A program made the translations under genes and the position numbers. Of a stretch of 64,000 nucleotides of DNA, positions 53,672 through 61,532 are shown piece after piece. Source of the DNA: RGIG7213 sp045540335 (GTDB lineage Bacteria; Bacillota; Clostridia; Oscillospirales; CAG-272); assembly GCA_045540335.1 (NCBI GenBank), contig JAZQHC010000020.1, positions 1 to 64,000 on the forward strand, in the 5' to 3' direction. A model generated the notes under the pieces. The model worked only from the letters and a program-made list of their open reading frames with translations. It had not been told where the DNA came from and searched no databases. The first letter of the stretch is position 1. Each line of letters begins with the position of its first letter.

Positions 53672-53812
53672 GTCATAAATAAATGTTTTAACCTTTCGTT
53701 CACATAATATATAATTTTTCACGTTTAAAAATGATGGTTTTGCAGGTAATTAACATCGGGTCTTGCAAAAATTCCTTTTTTTGCGACAGCTTGCTCTTTT
53801 CATCGAAAAAAT

Positions 53813-53924
53813 GGGGCCGGCTCATTAAGCGGTAGGAATTAGAAAAGAAAAAAGATACTCTTTACTTTCAAAAAAGTATTGAGTATCTTTTTTATTCTTT
53901 TCTATATTTTAATGAGCCTGCCCC
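53813..53924. repeat. 112-bp imperfect palindrome
   Basis: Outer arms GGGGCCGGCTCATTAA and TTAATGAGCCTGCCCC and inner arms AGAAAAGAAAAAAGATACTC and GAGTATCTTTTTTATTCTTTTCT fold into one long hairpin with a loop of about 20 bases. It could be a miniature inverted-repeat element or a very long terminator. The rest of 53672-54070 shows no convincing gene. Confidence 0.65.
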
Positions 53925-54070
53925 TCAAAATTTGCGTCGCAGAAAGCAAAGAAAAGGGATTTTCAAAAGGATTGAGAAAAAGCAATGGAAAATCCAATAA
54001 AAAGCGAAAAAATAAGGCAAACACGTGGTCAACTAAAAACATCCGATTTCGTGAAAAATATATAGAAAAA

Positions 54071-54107
54071 CAGCCGAAAACAAGTAAAAATAGCTTGTTT
54101 TCGGCTG
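54071..54107. terminator. Intrinsic terminator of the four-helix-bundle/PPase-like operon
   Basis: CAGCCGAAAACAAG / CTTGTTTTCGGCTG stem with a nine-base loop and T-runs on both sides, about 70 bases past the stop of the leftward gene ending at 54178. Confidence 0.85.
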
Positions 54108-54177
54108 TTTTTTGCGAAAGAGTAACCAAACGGAGCAGAATCGAGGTAAGAGTAAACAAAAGTACACCAAGCTAAAG

Positions 54178-54510
54178 TTATTTATATAGTAAGGAGATTT
54201 TCGACTTAAAATACTGTTCTTGGAAATGTGTTAATTCTACAATCTCTTCCCGCGTGAAAGTTATACCATCAGGTGCAACTACCCATTTATGTTCTATATC
54301 ATTCTCACGATTGATAATAGCTATTATTCTTCCGGTGAACTCAGAAACAGGTTCATTTACCCCTAAAACATAAGCATCCTCTTCTTCACCGTCTGCAGCC
54401 ATTGTCCCTTTAATATAGCCATAGTTTACAGGATAATATATGTCCGGATGCTCAGGATGATAACTACCCAGAGGTCTGTCGACGGTTACGGTAACAACCG
54501 GTCCAATCAT
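54178..54510 (-). CDS. Small inorganic pyrophosphatase-family protein
   Basis: A 110-residue protein resembling a trimmed family I pyrophosphatase: VTVDRPLGSYHPEHPDIYYPVNYGYI, then DGEEEDAYVLG in place of the DGDPLDVLV metal motif, and a C-terminal Lys-rich end. Half the normal length and with altered acidic residues, so activity is uncertain. ATG 54510 follows AAAGGAG and overlaps the stop of the four-helix-bundle gene (ATGA). Confidence 0.8.
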   Translation of the reverse strand: MIGPVVTVTVDRPLGSYHPEHPDIYYPVNYGYIKGTMAADGEEEDAYVLGVNEPVSEFTGRIIAIINRENDIEHKWVVAPDGITFTREEIVELTHFQEQYFKSKISLLYK

Positions 54511-54860
54511 TTTGAATTCTCCTTTGCGGTTCGGCAGGATGCGATCAGCATTACACGCAAGGAGGTGCATTTTGCCGAAAGTGTTTTATATGTTTGGTCG
54601 TCAATGTATTTTGTTCGATACAAGAGTTCAAGCCAATAACCTGTTTCACTAGCTTCTTTCAAGGCAATTTCAAGTTTGGAAACAAAGTCCTTCTTTCCTT
54701 GCGCATATTGTGCCTCGTGGATGTTGGCGCCAATACTTGTGCCGCTTCTGCCGATTTGGTTGGAAATAATGGATTCGTGGTTAGATTTCAAGTGCTTTAC
54801 CAAGTTAATAATATCTACAGAGAACTCCATTGATAGTTCCACAAGCTTATTTTCTTTCAC
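54507..54860 (-). CDS. Four-helix-bundle protein (23S rRNA intervening-sequence type, S23)
   Basis: A 117-residue all-helical protein of the S23/IVP family (also related to the Avd proteins of diversity-generating retroelements). Signature: QIGRSGTSIGANIHEAQYAQGKKDF, then VSKLEIALKEASETGYWLELL. I start it at GTG 54860, after AAAGGAGG; the frame is open for 111 more codons through the hairpin array and tRNA-Pro, which is not coding. In other bacteria this protein is encoded inside rRNA intervening sequences. Here it is free-standing behind a hairpin array and coupled to a PPase-like gene. Confidence 0.9.
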   Translation of the reverse strand: MKENKLVELSMEFSVDIINLVKHLKSNHESIISNQIGRSGTSIGANIHEAQYAQGKKDFVSKLEIALKEASETGYWLELLYRTKYIDDQTYKTLSAKCTSLRVMLIASCRTAKENSK

Positions 54861-54904
54861 GCAATCGCCTCCTTTGAAATTGATTATATCACAAATTTTC
54901 GGAT

Positions 54905-55080
54905 GTTTCAATGATGCATCGCCTTGCGGCGATATGATGCATTTGCTTCGCAAATATGATGTTGCTCTCGTTGGTCGCAATGATGCGATGTTTGCCCAAT
55001 GTGCCGTCAGGCACGCATCATTAGGCAAAGCCGTCATCATTGGCGTAGCCAACATCATTTGCCGCAGGCAAACATCATTC
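54905..55080. repeat. Hairpin array C: compound inverted repeat upstream of the four-helix-bundle gene
   Basis: Short hairpins (TCGCC-ttgc-GGCGA, TTTGC-ttc-GCAAA, GTGCC-gtca-GGCAC, TTGGC-gta-GCCAA, TTTGCC-gca-GGCAAA) are separated by a repeated word. In the left half the word is ATGATG(C) (four copies), in the right half its complement (G)CATCAT (four copies), so the whole 175 bases can close into one branched structure centred near 55003. It occupies the 5' untranslated region of the four-helix-bundle gene. Confidence 0.75.
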
Positions 55081-55120
55081 AAAAAACGCACCTTTGTCGG
55101 AAGACAAAAGTGCGTTTTTT
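55080..55120. terminator. Intrinsic terminator after tRNA-Pro
   Basis: AAAAAACGCACCTTTGTC / GACAAAAGTGCGTTTTTT, a near-perfect 18-bp stem with loop GGAA, directly past the CCA end of the leftward tRNA. Confidence 0.9.
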
Positions 55121-55122
55121 GT

Positions 55123-55199
55123 TGGTCGGAGTGACGGGATTCGAACACGCGACCTCTTGGTCCCGAACCAAGCGCTCTACCAAACTGAGCCACACCCCG
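55123..55199 (-). tRNA. tRNA-Pro (anticodon CGG), CCA encoded
   Basis: The minus strand gives a full cloverleaf: acceptor CGGGGTG/CACTCCG plus A and CCA, D arm GCTC...GAGC, anticodon arm CTTGG-TTCGGGA-CCAAG with anticodon CGG, and the T loop TTCGAAT. The T stem (GCGTG/CCCGT) has one T-C mismatch. The gene is followed by a terminator and preceded by tandem repeats that copy its first ~20 bases. Confidence 0.9.
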
Positions 55200-55665
55200 A
55201 TATTCTATTTTAAAGCATATATGTCAAATTTTCTATACTACCGATTCGCGAGCGCTTCGCGCTTTCCTGTTGCAACCAAGGCTCTGCCTTCGTTCGCAAA
55301 CTCACTCGCCGGTCGCCGGGTTGCTGCCACTCAAAACATCTCGCTTTATCCGCCACAGGCGGCGCAAGGTGTTTTTCCCCAAACTGAGCACACCCCGATA
55401 TTCTATTTTAAAGCATATATGTCAAATTTTCTATACTACCGATTCGCGAGCGCTTCGCGCTTTCCTGTTGCAACCAAGGCTCTGCCTTCGTTCGCAAACT
55501 CACTCGCCGGTCGCCGGGTTGCTGACACTCAAAACATCTCGCTTTATCCGCCACAGGCGGCGCAAGGTGTTTTTCCCCAAACTGAGCACACCCCGATATT
55601 CTATTTTAAAGCATATATGTCAAATTCTATACTACCGATTCGCGAGCGCTTCGCGCTTTATCTCA
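55195..55665. repeat. 198-bp tandem repeat carrying the tRNA-Pro 5' end
   Basis: A unit of 198 bases is present from 55201, 55399 and 55597; the third copy breaks off near 55662. Each full unit ends with the tRNA 5' part (CAAACTGAGC ACACCCCGA on the plus strand, one base shorter than in the tRNA) and its upstream flank. The body has hairpins such as TCCGCC-aca-GGCGG and a GCGCGAAGCGC block. Reading frames through it are artefacts. Confidence 0.85.
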
Positions 55666-55818
55666 AAGCAACAACGCAAAACATCGTAACGTAGATTTTA
55701 TCACATTAGTTTTTGTTTGTCAATATGAATTTAAAATTATTTACAAACATTTTATCAAAGTGATATATCACAAGCAAAAAAATGAAAGTTTTAATAAATA
55801 AAACTTTCATTTTTTAAG

Positions 55819-58140
55819 CTATTGTGCAGATATTTTAACGGCGCAAACCGTCATATCGTCGGTATTATGATTGTTTTTTACAGCATTCATAACCCTTTCG
55901 CACAGCGTTTCAAGGGAACAATCAGATTCGTATGTAAGCACGTTGTATATATCAACCGGTTGATCTTCAGAATCACATACGCCATCACTTATCATTACGA
56001 CGATATCATCATTTTGAAACGCAAATTCTATTTTTTCAGCGCATAATTCAGCCATTATTCCAACGGGCGGCGTATGCGATGCAAGCCTGAATATTCTTCC
56101 TTCGCGCAGTACAAACGATGCAGAAGCCCCGCTTTTAATAAAATCTGCCTTTCCCGACAAAAGATCCACCTGCAGCAGATCTACAGTGGTAAAGCATTCG
56201 CCCGTTTTTCTTCTTATAAAATGATTCAGCATTTTAAGCACCGGGGTTATATTGCAACCGCAGGAAAGCAGCTTTTGCAAAAACACACACGACAGCTTTG
56301 ACGTTAATGCGGCTTGGCGGCCGCTTCCCATGCCGTCGCAAAGGCAAGCAAAAAATCGGTTGCACGCATTTAGCGTGAATATAGAATCGCCGTTTATTAC
56401 CTCGCCGTTTTTCGCGCGCTGCACATATGCAGATTCGCAAGAAAACCTTTCCTTTTGTGTTAACACCATGGCAAGATAGTCGCCGCAGACGGTAAATTCG
56501 GGCTCGTCAAACCGCACGGACAGTATTTTACCGAAATTGCGCTGTACCTCTGAAGAAAGCGCTTTTATTTTGCACATATCCAACCCGCAAGCGATAACCG
56601 TTAACAGCCGCGTGCCGTAAACCGCCGCGTTTCCTGCAAATAATTCTTTATGCGACATTCGCGACTGCAATTTTTCGGTTAATTCTTTATTTATGGCGTT
56701 ATCGTCTTCGGTGCGCGCAACGGCATCGCTTATCAATTCGGAAATACGTTGATAATCCTCTGCCATTACTTCTGTTTTGTTGTTTCGCATTTTTTCGCTG
56801 TTGTAAGAGGATAAGCTTATGTTTATGCTAACGGTAAGCTTATCGGCAAAATAGCAATTCGTTTTGATTTTTTCGGGCATATCGTTGGAGGCAAGAACAC
56901 CTTTTTCGTGTATTGAACAAGCCGTTTTTCTTATAGATTCAGCATTTCGGATACCTTTCGGAAAGCACAGCTTTTTCATTGAACATTTTTTACAAAACGA
57001 TTCAAATTCTTTTTCGCAAACCTCTGCTATTTCGTGTACCGCAGGGCGGCGTTCGCGGTCGGCGAGGGCACACATAACCTCCGATACGGAAGCAAGGGTA
57101 CAGGCGAGATCTGAAAACTCTGCCTTGGTGTTGATATTAGCCCTGATATTTGATATTTCACGCACAGAAACTGCATTTTTATACATTACATCATCTCTGA
57201 AAACGCGCAGTCTTGGCAAAAGGTTCATTTTATCAAGCGGAATATAAGCAGCGCACGAAACGAACGCTTCGGGTAAGTATGCTATCAACGATTCAACTCC
57301 GCCGATATACATTGCACCGACGCAGGCGGCAATTACCCCTGCGGCAACGCTCCACACCGAGGCTACGGGCGACAAAACACCGCACACAAAGCCCGCTATT
57401 CCAAACATAGGGCAAAGCGAAGCATCTAACACCGCACCGCACAAAAAGCCTATTACCGCACCGCGCAGCGCCCCGCCCTTTCTGCCGCTGTACAACGGCA
57501 AAACGAATGCGGCTATCGCACCGCACGACATACCGAGAATTTCAGCATAGCGCAATGCAAGCACGGAAGAAAAAAATATTGCCGCAACGCCTGCCTCGTA
57601 TTTTGGCGTATAGCGGTTTTTTTCATCTGAAATAAGTGAATAAAGATACACCATAAAACCGCCTATTAAAAGCGAAAACATACCTGCAAACAGGTCGTAA
57701 TATGTAAAGCCGCCGGATATTATCCTTATTAACGACACTGATAAAAGTCCGGCGCAGGCAGAGCATGCACGGCTTAAAACGGAATCTTTAAGGCTTGCCT
57801 TTACTATCTGCTTATCAGCAGTAGTTACGCAATACAGGCTGTATCTGAAAATAAACGCGGTAAATACGCCGCACAGATATACCGCAGGGTCACCGCACGC
57901 CAAAGCCGCAACCGCAACGCCTGCCGCCGCAGACGGAATATGCTTGCCAACTGCGCACATAAAGGCAATGCCGAGCGGGTACGTCTGCAAAAGCATTTCC
58001 GCCTGACCGAACATATAGGCACAAACGCAGTAAAGGCAACACAAAAAGATATCCTCGCTTTTTAAAGCGGAAAGTTTTGAATATATACCCCTTGTGACCT
58101 TTTTTGTGCTTGCAGTATTTTTTTCTTCCTTCATTTTCAT
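55819..58140 (-). CDS. spoIIE: Stage II sporulation protein E (PP2C phosphatase)
   Basis: A 773-residue membrane phosphatase that dephosphorylates SpoIIAA to activate sigma-F in the forespore. About ten membrane helices lie in residues 35-310, a coiled regulatory region follows, and the PP2C/SpoIIE domain fills ~550-773 (CDGMGSGRQAALTSKLS, with metal Asp residues, and DIVVMISDGV near the end). The length is a little short of Bacillus SpoIIE (827). A 0A-like box is 90 bases upstream. This and spoVT show endospore formation. Confidence 0.93.
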   Translation of the reverse strand: MKMKEEKNTASTKKVTRGIYSKLSALKSEDIFLCCLYCVCAYMFGQAEMLLQTYPLGIAFMCAVGKHIPSAAAGVAVAALACGDPAVYLCGVFTAFIFRYSLYCVTTADKQIVKASLKDSVLSRACSACAGLLSVSLIRIISGGFTYYDLFAGMFSLLIGGFMVYLYSLISDEKNRYTPKYEAGVAAIFFSSVLALRYAEILGMSCGAIAAFVLPLYSGRKGGALRGAVIGFLCGAVLDASLCPMFGIAGFVCGVLSPVASVWSVAAGVIAACVGAMYIGGVESLIAYLPEAFVSCAAYIPLDKMNLLPRLRVFRDDVMYKNAVSVREISNIRANINTKAEFSDLACTLASVSEVMCALADRERRPAVHEIAEVCEKEFESFCKKCSMKKLCFPKGIRNAESIRKTACSIHEKGVLASNDMPEKIKTNCYFADKLTVSINISLSSYNSEKMRNNKTEVMAEDYQRISELISDAVARTEDDNAINKELTEKLQSRMSHKELFAGNAAVYGTRLLTVIACGLDMCKIKALSSEVQRNFGKILSVRFDEPEFTVCGDYLAMVLTQKERFSCESAYVQRAKNGEVINGDSIFTLNACNRFFACLCDGMGSGRQAALTSKLSCVFLQKLLSCGCNITPVLKMLNHFIRRKTGECFTTVDLLQVDLLSGKADFIKSGASASFVLREGRIFRLASHTPPVGIMAELCAEKIEFAFQNDDIVVMISDGVCDSEDQPVDIYNVLTYESDCSLETLCERVMNAVKNNHNTDDMTVCAVKISAQ

Positions 58141-58228
58141 AACCTTCGCTTTCGTAAAATCAATATTTTCGCTTTTTAAGGCGGATAAATTATCTGAAAC
58201 AATAATACACCGATATCGTTATTAAACC

Positions 58229-58235
58229 TGTCGAA
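58229..58235 (+). promoter_or_regulatory. Spo0A box upstream of spoIIE
   Basis: TGTCGAA, the core 0A-box sequence, about 90 bases before spoIIE, a direct Spo0A target in Bacillus and Clostridium. The rest of the 322-base gap is AT-rich. Confidence 0.5.
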
Positions 58236-58394
58236 ATTCAAAAGCAAAATTTTATAAGTTTTCTGCGGAAAAGAAGATTATCGGCAAATAAACGGCAAAC
58301 CGCTACGATAAAAGGTTTGTTTTTCGGCTTTTATGTCTTACGATTGTTGCAAAATTTGTATTCCGTTTTTTATTAAAAAATTAATTATCTTGTA

Positions 58395-58423
58395 TTGAAA
58401 TAATATAAATAGTATGCTATAAT
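58395..58423 (+). promoter_or_regulatory. SigA promoter for the transglutaminase-cohesin operon
   Basis: TTGAAA (58395-58400), 17 bases, TATAAT (58418-58423), 40 bases before the ATG. Confidence 0.85.
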
Positions 58424-58462
58424 GGATAAAATGACAGTATTTTGCACATAGGGAGGGAAAAC

Positions 58463-59854
58463 ATGAAAAAAATAAGACTGTTCTCGTTTTTTCTTTCCGC
58501 AATTATGCTTATGCACGCGTGCATTTTTTACTGCGCGGCAGAATCTACCGCTTACAGCAAATTACTATCGCAAGATCCCGTTTATATAAAGCACGTTACG
58601 TTTGACGGTGTGGTTGATTTTTACAAAAATTCTTCCACCGACGAAATTTTGAATATATCCGAAAACAACTTTATCAAGGGCGTTGTAAACGTTGCCGAAG
58701 TACCTACGGAATGTTACGTGTATATGCGCACATTTTATATTACCGATGCTTCAGGGCTTACCGCAAGCCAGGCAAAAACGAAATCAAGCGAGGTTTTTGC
58801 AGCCGTAAAGGCAGAGATTGCATTTAAATATCTTAAATGCATAACCCGTTCTTACAGCTTAAGCGTATCAGGCGTACAAAACAAAGCAACCGGTCTTTAC
58901 ACAGACCTTACGTTAAAAATCATGATAGCAACGGGCGAAAGCAATGAAGAACGCGCAGAGGTTATACAAACGTTCGTCAAGCCGCAGGTTGCCCTGTGGG
59001 CTGAATTGCCCGATAAAGACCGTTTTATTGCATTAAACGATTTTCTTTTAAACGGTCAATTTTCGTACGACACATCGTTTATAAACCGTTCCAGCATTTA
59101 CGCCTTTTTGCAAGACAAGCTTGGCGTTTGCGAAGAATTTGCGGGTCTTACGGCTTTGTTTCTTGACGAAATGGGATATAAGAACAACATCGTTATGGGG
59201 CACGTAGGCGATACATTGCATATGTGGAACACCGTGGTTGTAAACGGAAGGATATACCATCTTGACGTTTTGCACAGCGCCGTTATAGACGAAGCAGGCG
59301 TTATCAGCGGATCGTCTCGCGATTATCTGCTTGTTTCCAACGAAACGGTATTAAAAAGCAGAACGATAGAAAGTGCATACAGCGAAATGTGCAAGGATGC
59401 AATTTACAATTTTGCATTTGAAAACACCCCCTCGCACATTGTTATAACCGACGTATTTTCCAGATTGGGCGATATGATATCCCACGTACCGTTATTTACG
59501 ACCGCTATCGAATTCAAAGCTTTGCTTGAGGATGATGGATTTTTACAGATCACACAGAAAAACGGGCATATGCTTGCCGACGAAGATTACGTTGGTTCGG
59601 GCTGTGTATTATCACTTAACGTAAACGGCGTTATTCTTGAGCAGCTGACCATCAAGGTTGACGGTGACGTAAACGGCGACGGCATTGCTACCAAGCGCGA
59701 TCTTGACCTTGTTTCAGATGCAATACTTCAACGCGGAAGCCTTTCGGAAAACGAACGTATTTTCTGCGATATAACAGAAGATGGGCAGATTACCGTAACG
59801 GATTATCTTTCTATAATGCGTTTATCGGAAGCTACTGCTTTACACTATATGTAA
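58463..59854 (+). CDS. Secreted transglutaminase-like protein with C-terminal dockerin
   Basis: A 463-residue exported protein. Signal peptide 1-25; an N-terminal beta domain; a transglutaminase/protease-like core with the triad Cys223 (GVCEEFAGL), His253 (TLHMWNTV) and Asp268 (YHLDVLH); a beta domain (~345-398); and a type I dockerin at 401-457 (DVNGDGIATKRD, DITEDGQITVTD). It could cross-link or cut proteins at the cell surface. ATG 58463 follows GGGAGG; the frame opens seven codons earlier. The next gene, three bases on, is a cohesin. Confidence 0.88.
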   Translation: MKKIRLFSFFLSAIMLMHACIFYCAAESTAYSKLLSQDPVYIKHVTFDGVVDFYKNSSTDEILNISENNFIKGVVNVAEVPTECYVYMRTFYITDASGLTASQAKTKSSEVFAAVKAEIAFKYLKCITRSYSLSVSGVQNKATGLYTDLTLKIMIATGESNEERAEVIQTFVKPQVALWAELPDKDRFIALNDFLLNGQFSYDTSFINRSSIYAFLQDKLGVCEEFAGLTALFLDEMGYKNNIVMGHVGDTLHMWNTVVVNGRIYHLDVLHSAVIDEAGVISGSSRDYLLVSNETVLKSRTIESAYSEMCKDAIYNFAFENTPSHIVITDVFSRLGDMISHVPLFTTAIEFKALLEDDGFLQITQKNGHMLADEDYVGSGCVLSLNVNGVILEQLTIKVDGDVNGDGIATKRDLDLVSDAILQRGSLSENERIFCDITEDGQITVTDYLSIMRLSEATALHYM

Positions 59855-59857
59855 CCT

Positions 59858-60673
59858 ATGAAAACAAAAAAAGTATTATTGTTTATCACTTCGGCGCTTA
59901 TTGCGTGCTTGCTTTGTATGCCTGCCTATGCTGATGCGTCGGGCGACTACACGCTGATAGGCAACGCTGAAATAACTGCCTCTTCCCGATTTACACTTCG
60001 CATCTGCTTAGAGCATTGCACCGAGATAAGCGGGGGCCAAGGGGCTGTAATGTACGATCCGAGCTTTTTAAGGCTTGTTTCCTTCACGCCGATAAGCCCC
60101 GAGCTTGGCGGCGCAGACCACGAAAACGATTCTTTAAGCGGCATATGCAGATTTTTCTTTTTCATGTCGGGCGAATTTAACGGTTCATCTACGCTGATTG
60201 AGGTTGAATTTGAATTGCTGTTGCCTTGTGAAGAGGTAACCGTTTCGTTATCGCAGGGCATACTTTCCAATGGAATTACAGATACAAAATACGACGACTA
60301 TATCTACAACGGCACGGTTGTACCGGCACAAACCGAAACCACCGTACAGGATACGACCGTTAAGCAGGAGGAAACGAAAAAGCCTGCCGAAACAACGCTG
60401 CCCGTAACGTCTGCACCGCAGACAACCGCACCAAGCGAAGATACTTCAAATACAGATTCGACAACCGTTACAGAACGTCAAGAAACAAGCACCGTTGAAT
60501 CTGATATACACACCGTATCTAACAACACGCAGCAGCAAACGTCGTTACAAACGCAGTCCGTTGCCCCAAACAGTGACAGCGCGGGGAAAATAATCGTAAT
60601 CGTATTTTCTGCCGTGTTGGTTGCGTCGGCATTTGCCGCGGCAATATTCTTTATCGGCAAGAAGCGAAAATAG
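59858..60673 (+). CDS. Membrane-anchored cohesin-domain protein
   Basis: A 271-residue surface protein. Signal peptide 1-26; one cohesin-like beta-sandwich (~30-155) with the typical GAVMYDPSFLRLVSF and STLIEVEFELL strands; a Thr/Ser/Pro-rich stalk (~156-242); a membrane helix (~246-266) and a KKRK tail. Cohesins hold dockerin-bearing enzymes, and the gene directly upstream (three-base gap) encodes one. A single cohesin on a stalk would display one dockerin partner at a time. Confidence 0.8.
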   Translation: MKTKKVLLFITSALIACLLCMPAYADASGDYTLIGNAEITASSRFTLRICLEHCTEISGGQGAVMYDPSFLRLVSFTPISPELGGADHENDSLSGICRFFFFMSGEFNGSSTLIEVEFELLLPCEEVTVSLSQGILSNGITDTKYDDYIYNGTVVPAQTETTVQDTTVKQEETKKPAETTLPVTSAPQTTAPSEDTSNTDSTTVTERQETSTVESDIHTVSNNTQQQTSLQTQSVAPNSDSAGKIIVIVFSAVLVASAFAAAIFFIGKKRK

Positions 60674-60693
60674 CAAGTTTTTTAAAAAATAAA

Positions 60694-60718
60694 CCGCACG
60701 CGCTTGTGCAACGTGCGG
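60694..60718 (+). terminator. Intrinsic terminator after the cohesin gene
   Basis: CCGCACG / CGTGCGG stem with an 11-base loop; the T-run is weak (ATTATAT). Confidence 0.6.
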
Positions 60719-60748
60719 ATTATATATCTGCAAATGCTTTCGTAACAC

Positions 60749-61423
60749 TTACAAAGGCATAGCAGTTGGTTCTTTATCAATATTTTCAAGTTTATTCTCG
60801 TATAGATACAATTCTGAAAGGATATTTTCAGGGCGATGTGCATCAATTGATGAATATTTACCTTTTTGCCCTATTTTCAGCATTTTTCCAACATGGTAAT
60901 ATCCCAATATTGCAGGCGGCATATGTGTTATTGCATCGTTTATATTTCTTATCACCGTGAAATTTTTCCATCGAGTTATTACTTTTTCAGTTCTTTTTCC
61001 CCACAAAACGCGCGGGCAACCGAAGCCATACCCTTCGATATGATCGCGCAGATCTGCGCGGTTATACCAGATATATTCATGGCAAAGCAACGCAAGTGCC
61101 GCACCGTGTGAATATCCCACTATTACTGCAGATCGTATCTTATCGTCGTTAACGTATTTGGCTATATAATTTTCGATAGACCGCCACACCCTTACGAAGC
61201 CGCCGTGTGCATACCACGTTTGCCCATCGACAGTTTCGTACGGTATTGCAGGAAAGTTTAAATTATTTTTCCAATCAACAGCCCCGTCAGAGCATTGAAA
61301 ATATATGTATATCTTACTTCCGGCTTTTTCTACAGAGTAATCTGCCGAATCTCCGGCTTTGACGTATTCTCGATTCAAGCATTGCCTGAATAAACTGCTT
61401 AATTTCATATGTATATAAATCAT
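60749..61423 (-). CDS. Lipase-family (class 3) alpha/beta hydrolase
   Basis: A 224-residue cytoplasmic lipase-like protein. The nucleophile elbow VIVGYSHGAALALL has Ser in G-x-S-x-G, followed by the Asp-like region NINDAITHMPPA and a late His in GYYHVG. There is no signal peptide. Relatives are annotated as lipase (class 3); the substrate is unknown. It lies alone between the cohesin and GH2 genes, on the opposite strand. Confidence 0.8.
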   Translation of the reverse strand: MIYIHMKLSSLFRQCLNREYVKAGDSADYSVEKAGSKIYIYFQCSDGAVDWKNNLNFPAIPYETVDGQTWYAHGGFVRVWRSIENYIAKYVNDDKIRSAVIVGYSHGAALALLCHEYIWYNRADLRDHIEGYGFGCPRVLWGKRTEKVITRWKNFTVIRNINDAITHMPPAILGYYHVGKMLKIGQKGKYSSIDAHRPENILSELYLYENKLENIDKEPTAMPL

Positions 61424-61532
61424 CTGCCTGCTTTTATCATTATAATCAAAGCATTTAAAAAGTGTTATTCTCCACCGTTTTACTATCGCGCCAGTTTTAT
61501 CAGATTTTTACAAAATACCGCAAGGACAGAAG

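Noticed and set aside
53879..54175. 98-codon open frame on the plus strand
   Set aside because: Starts inside the arm of a long palindrome, runs through a terminator hairpin, has no ribosome site and a Lys/Ser-rich low-complexity sequence.
54861..55193. N-terminal extension of the four-helix-bundle frame
   Set aside because: It reads through tRNA-Pro, a terminator and the hairpin array; GTG 54860 with AAAGGAGG marks the real start.
55201..55690. CRISPR-like look of the repeats near tRNA-Pro
   Set aside because: The unit is 198 bases, copies are nearly identical throughout with no variable spacers, and no cas genes are near.
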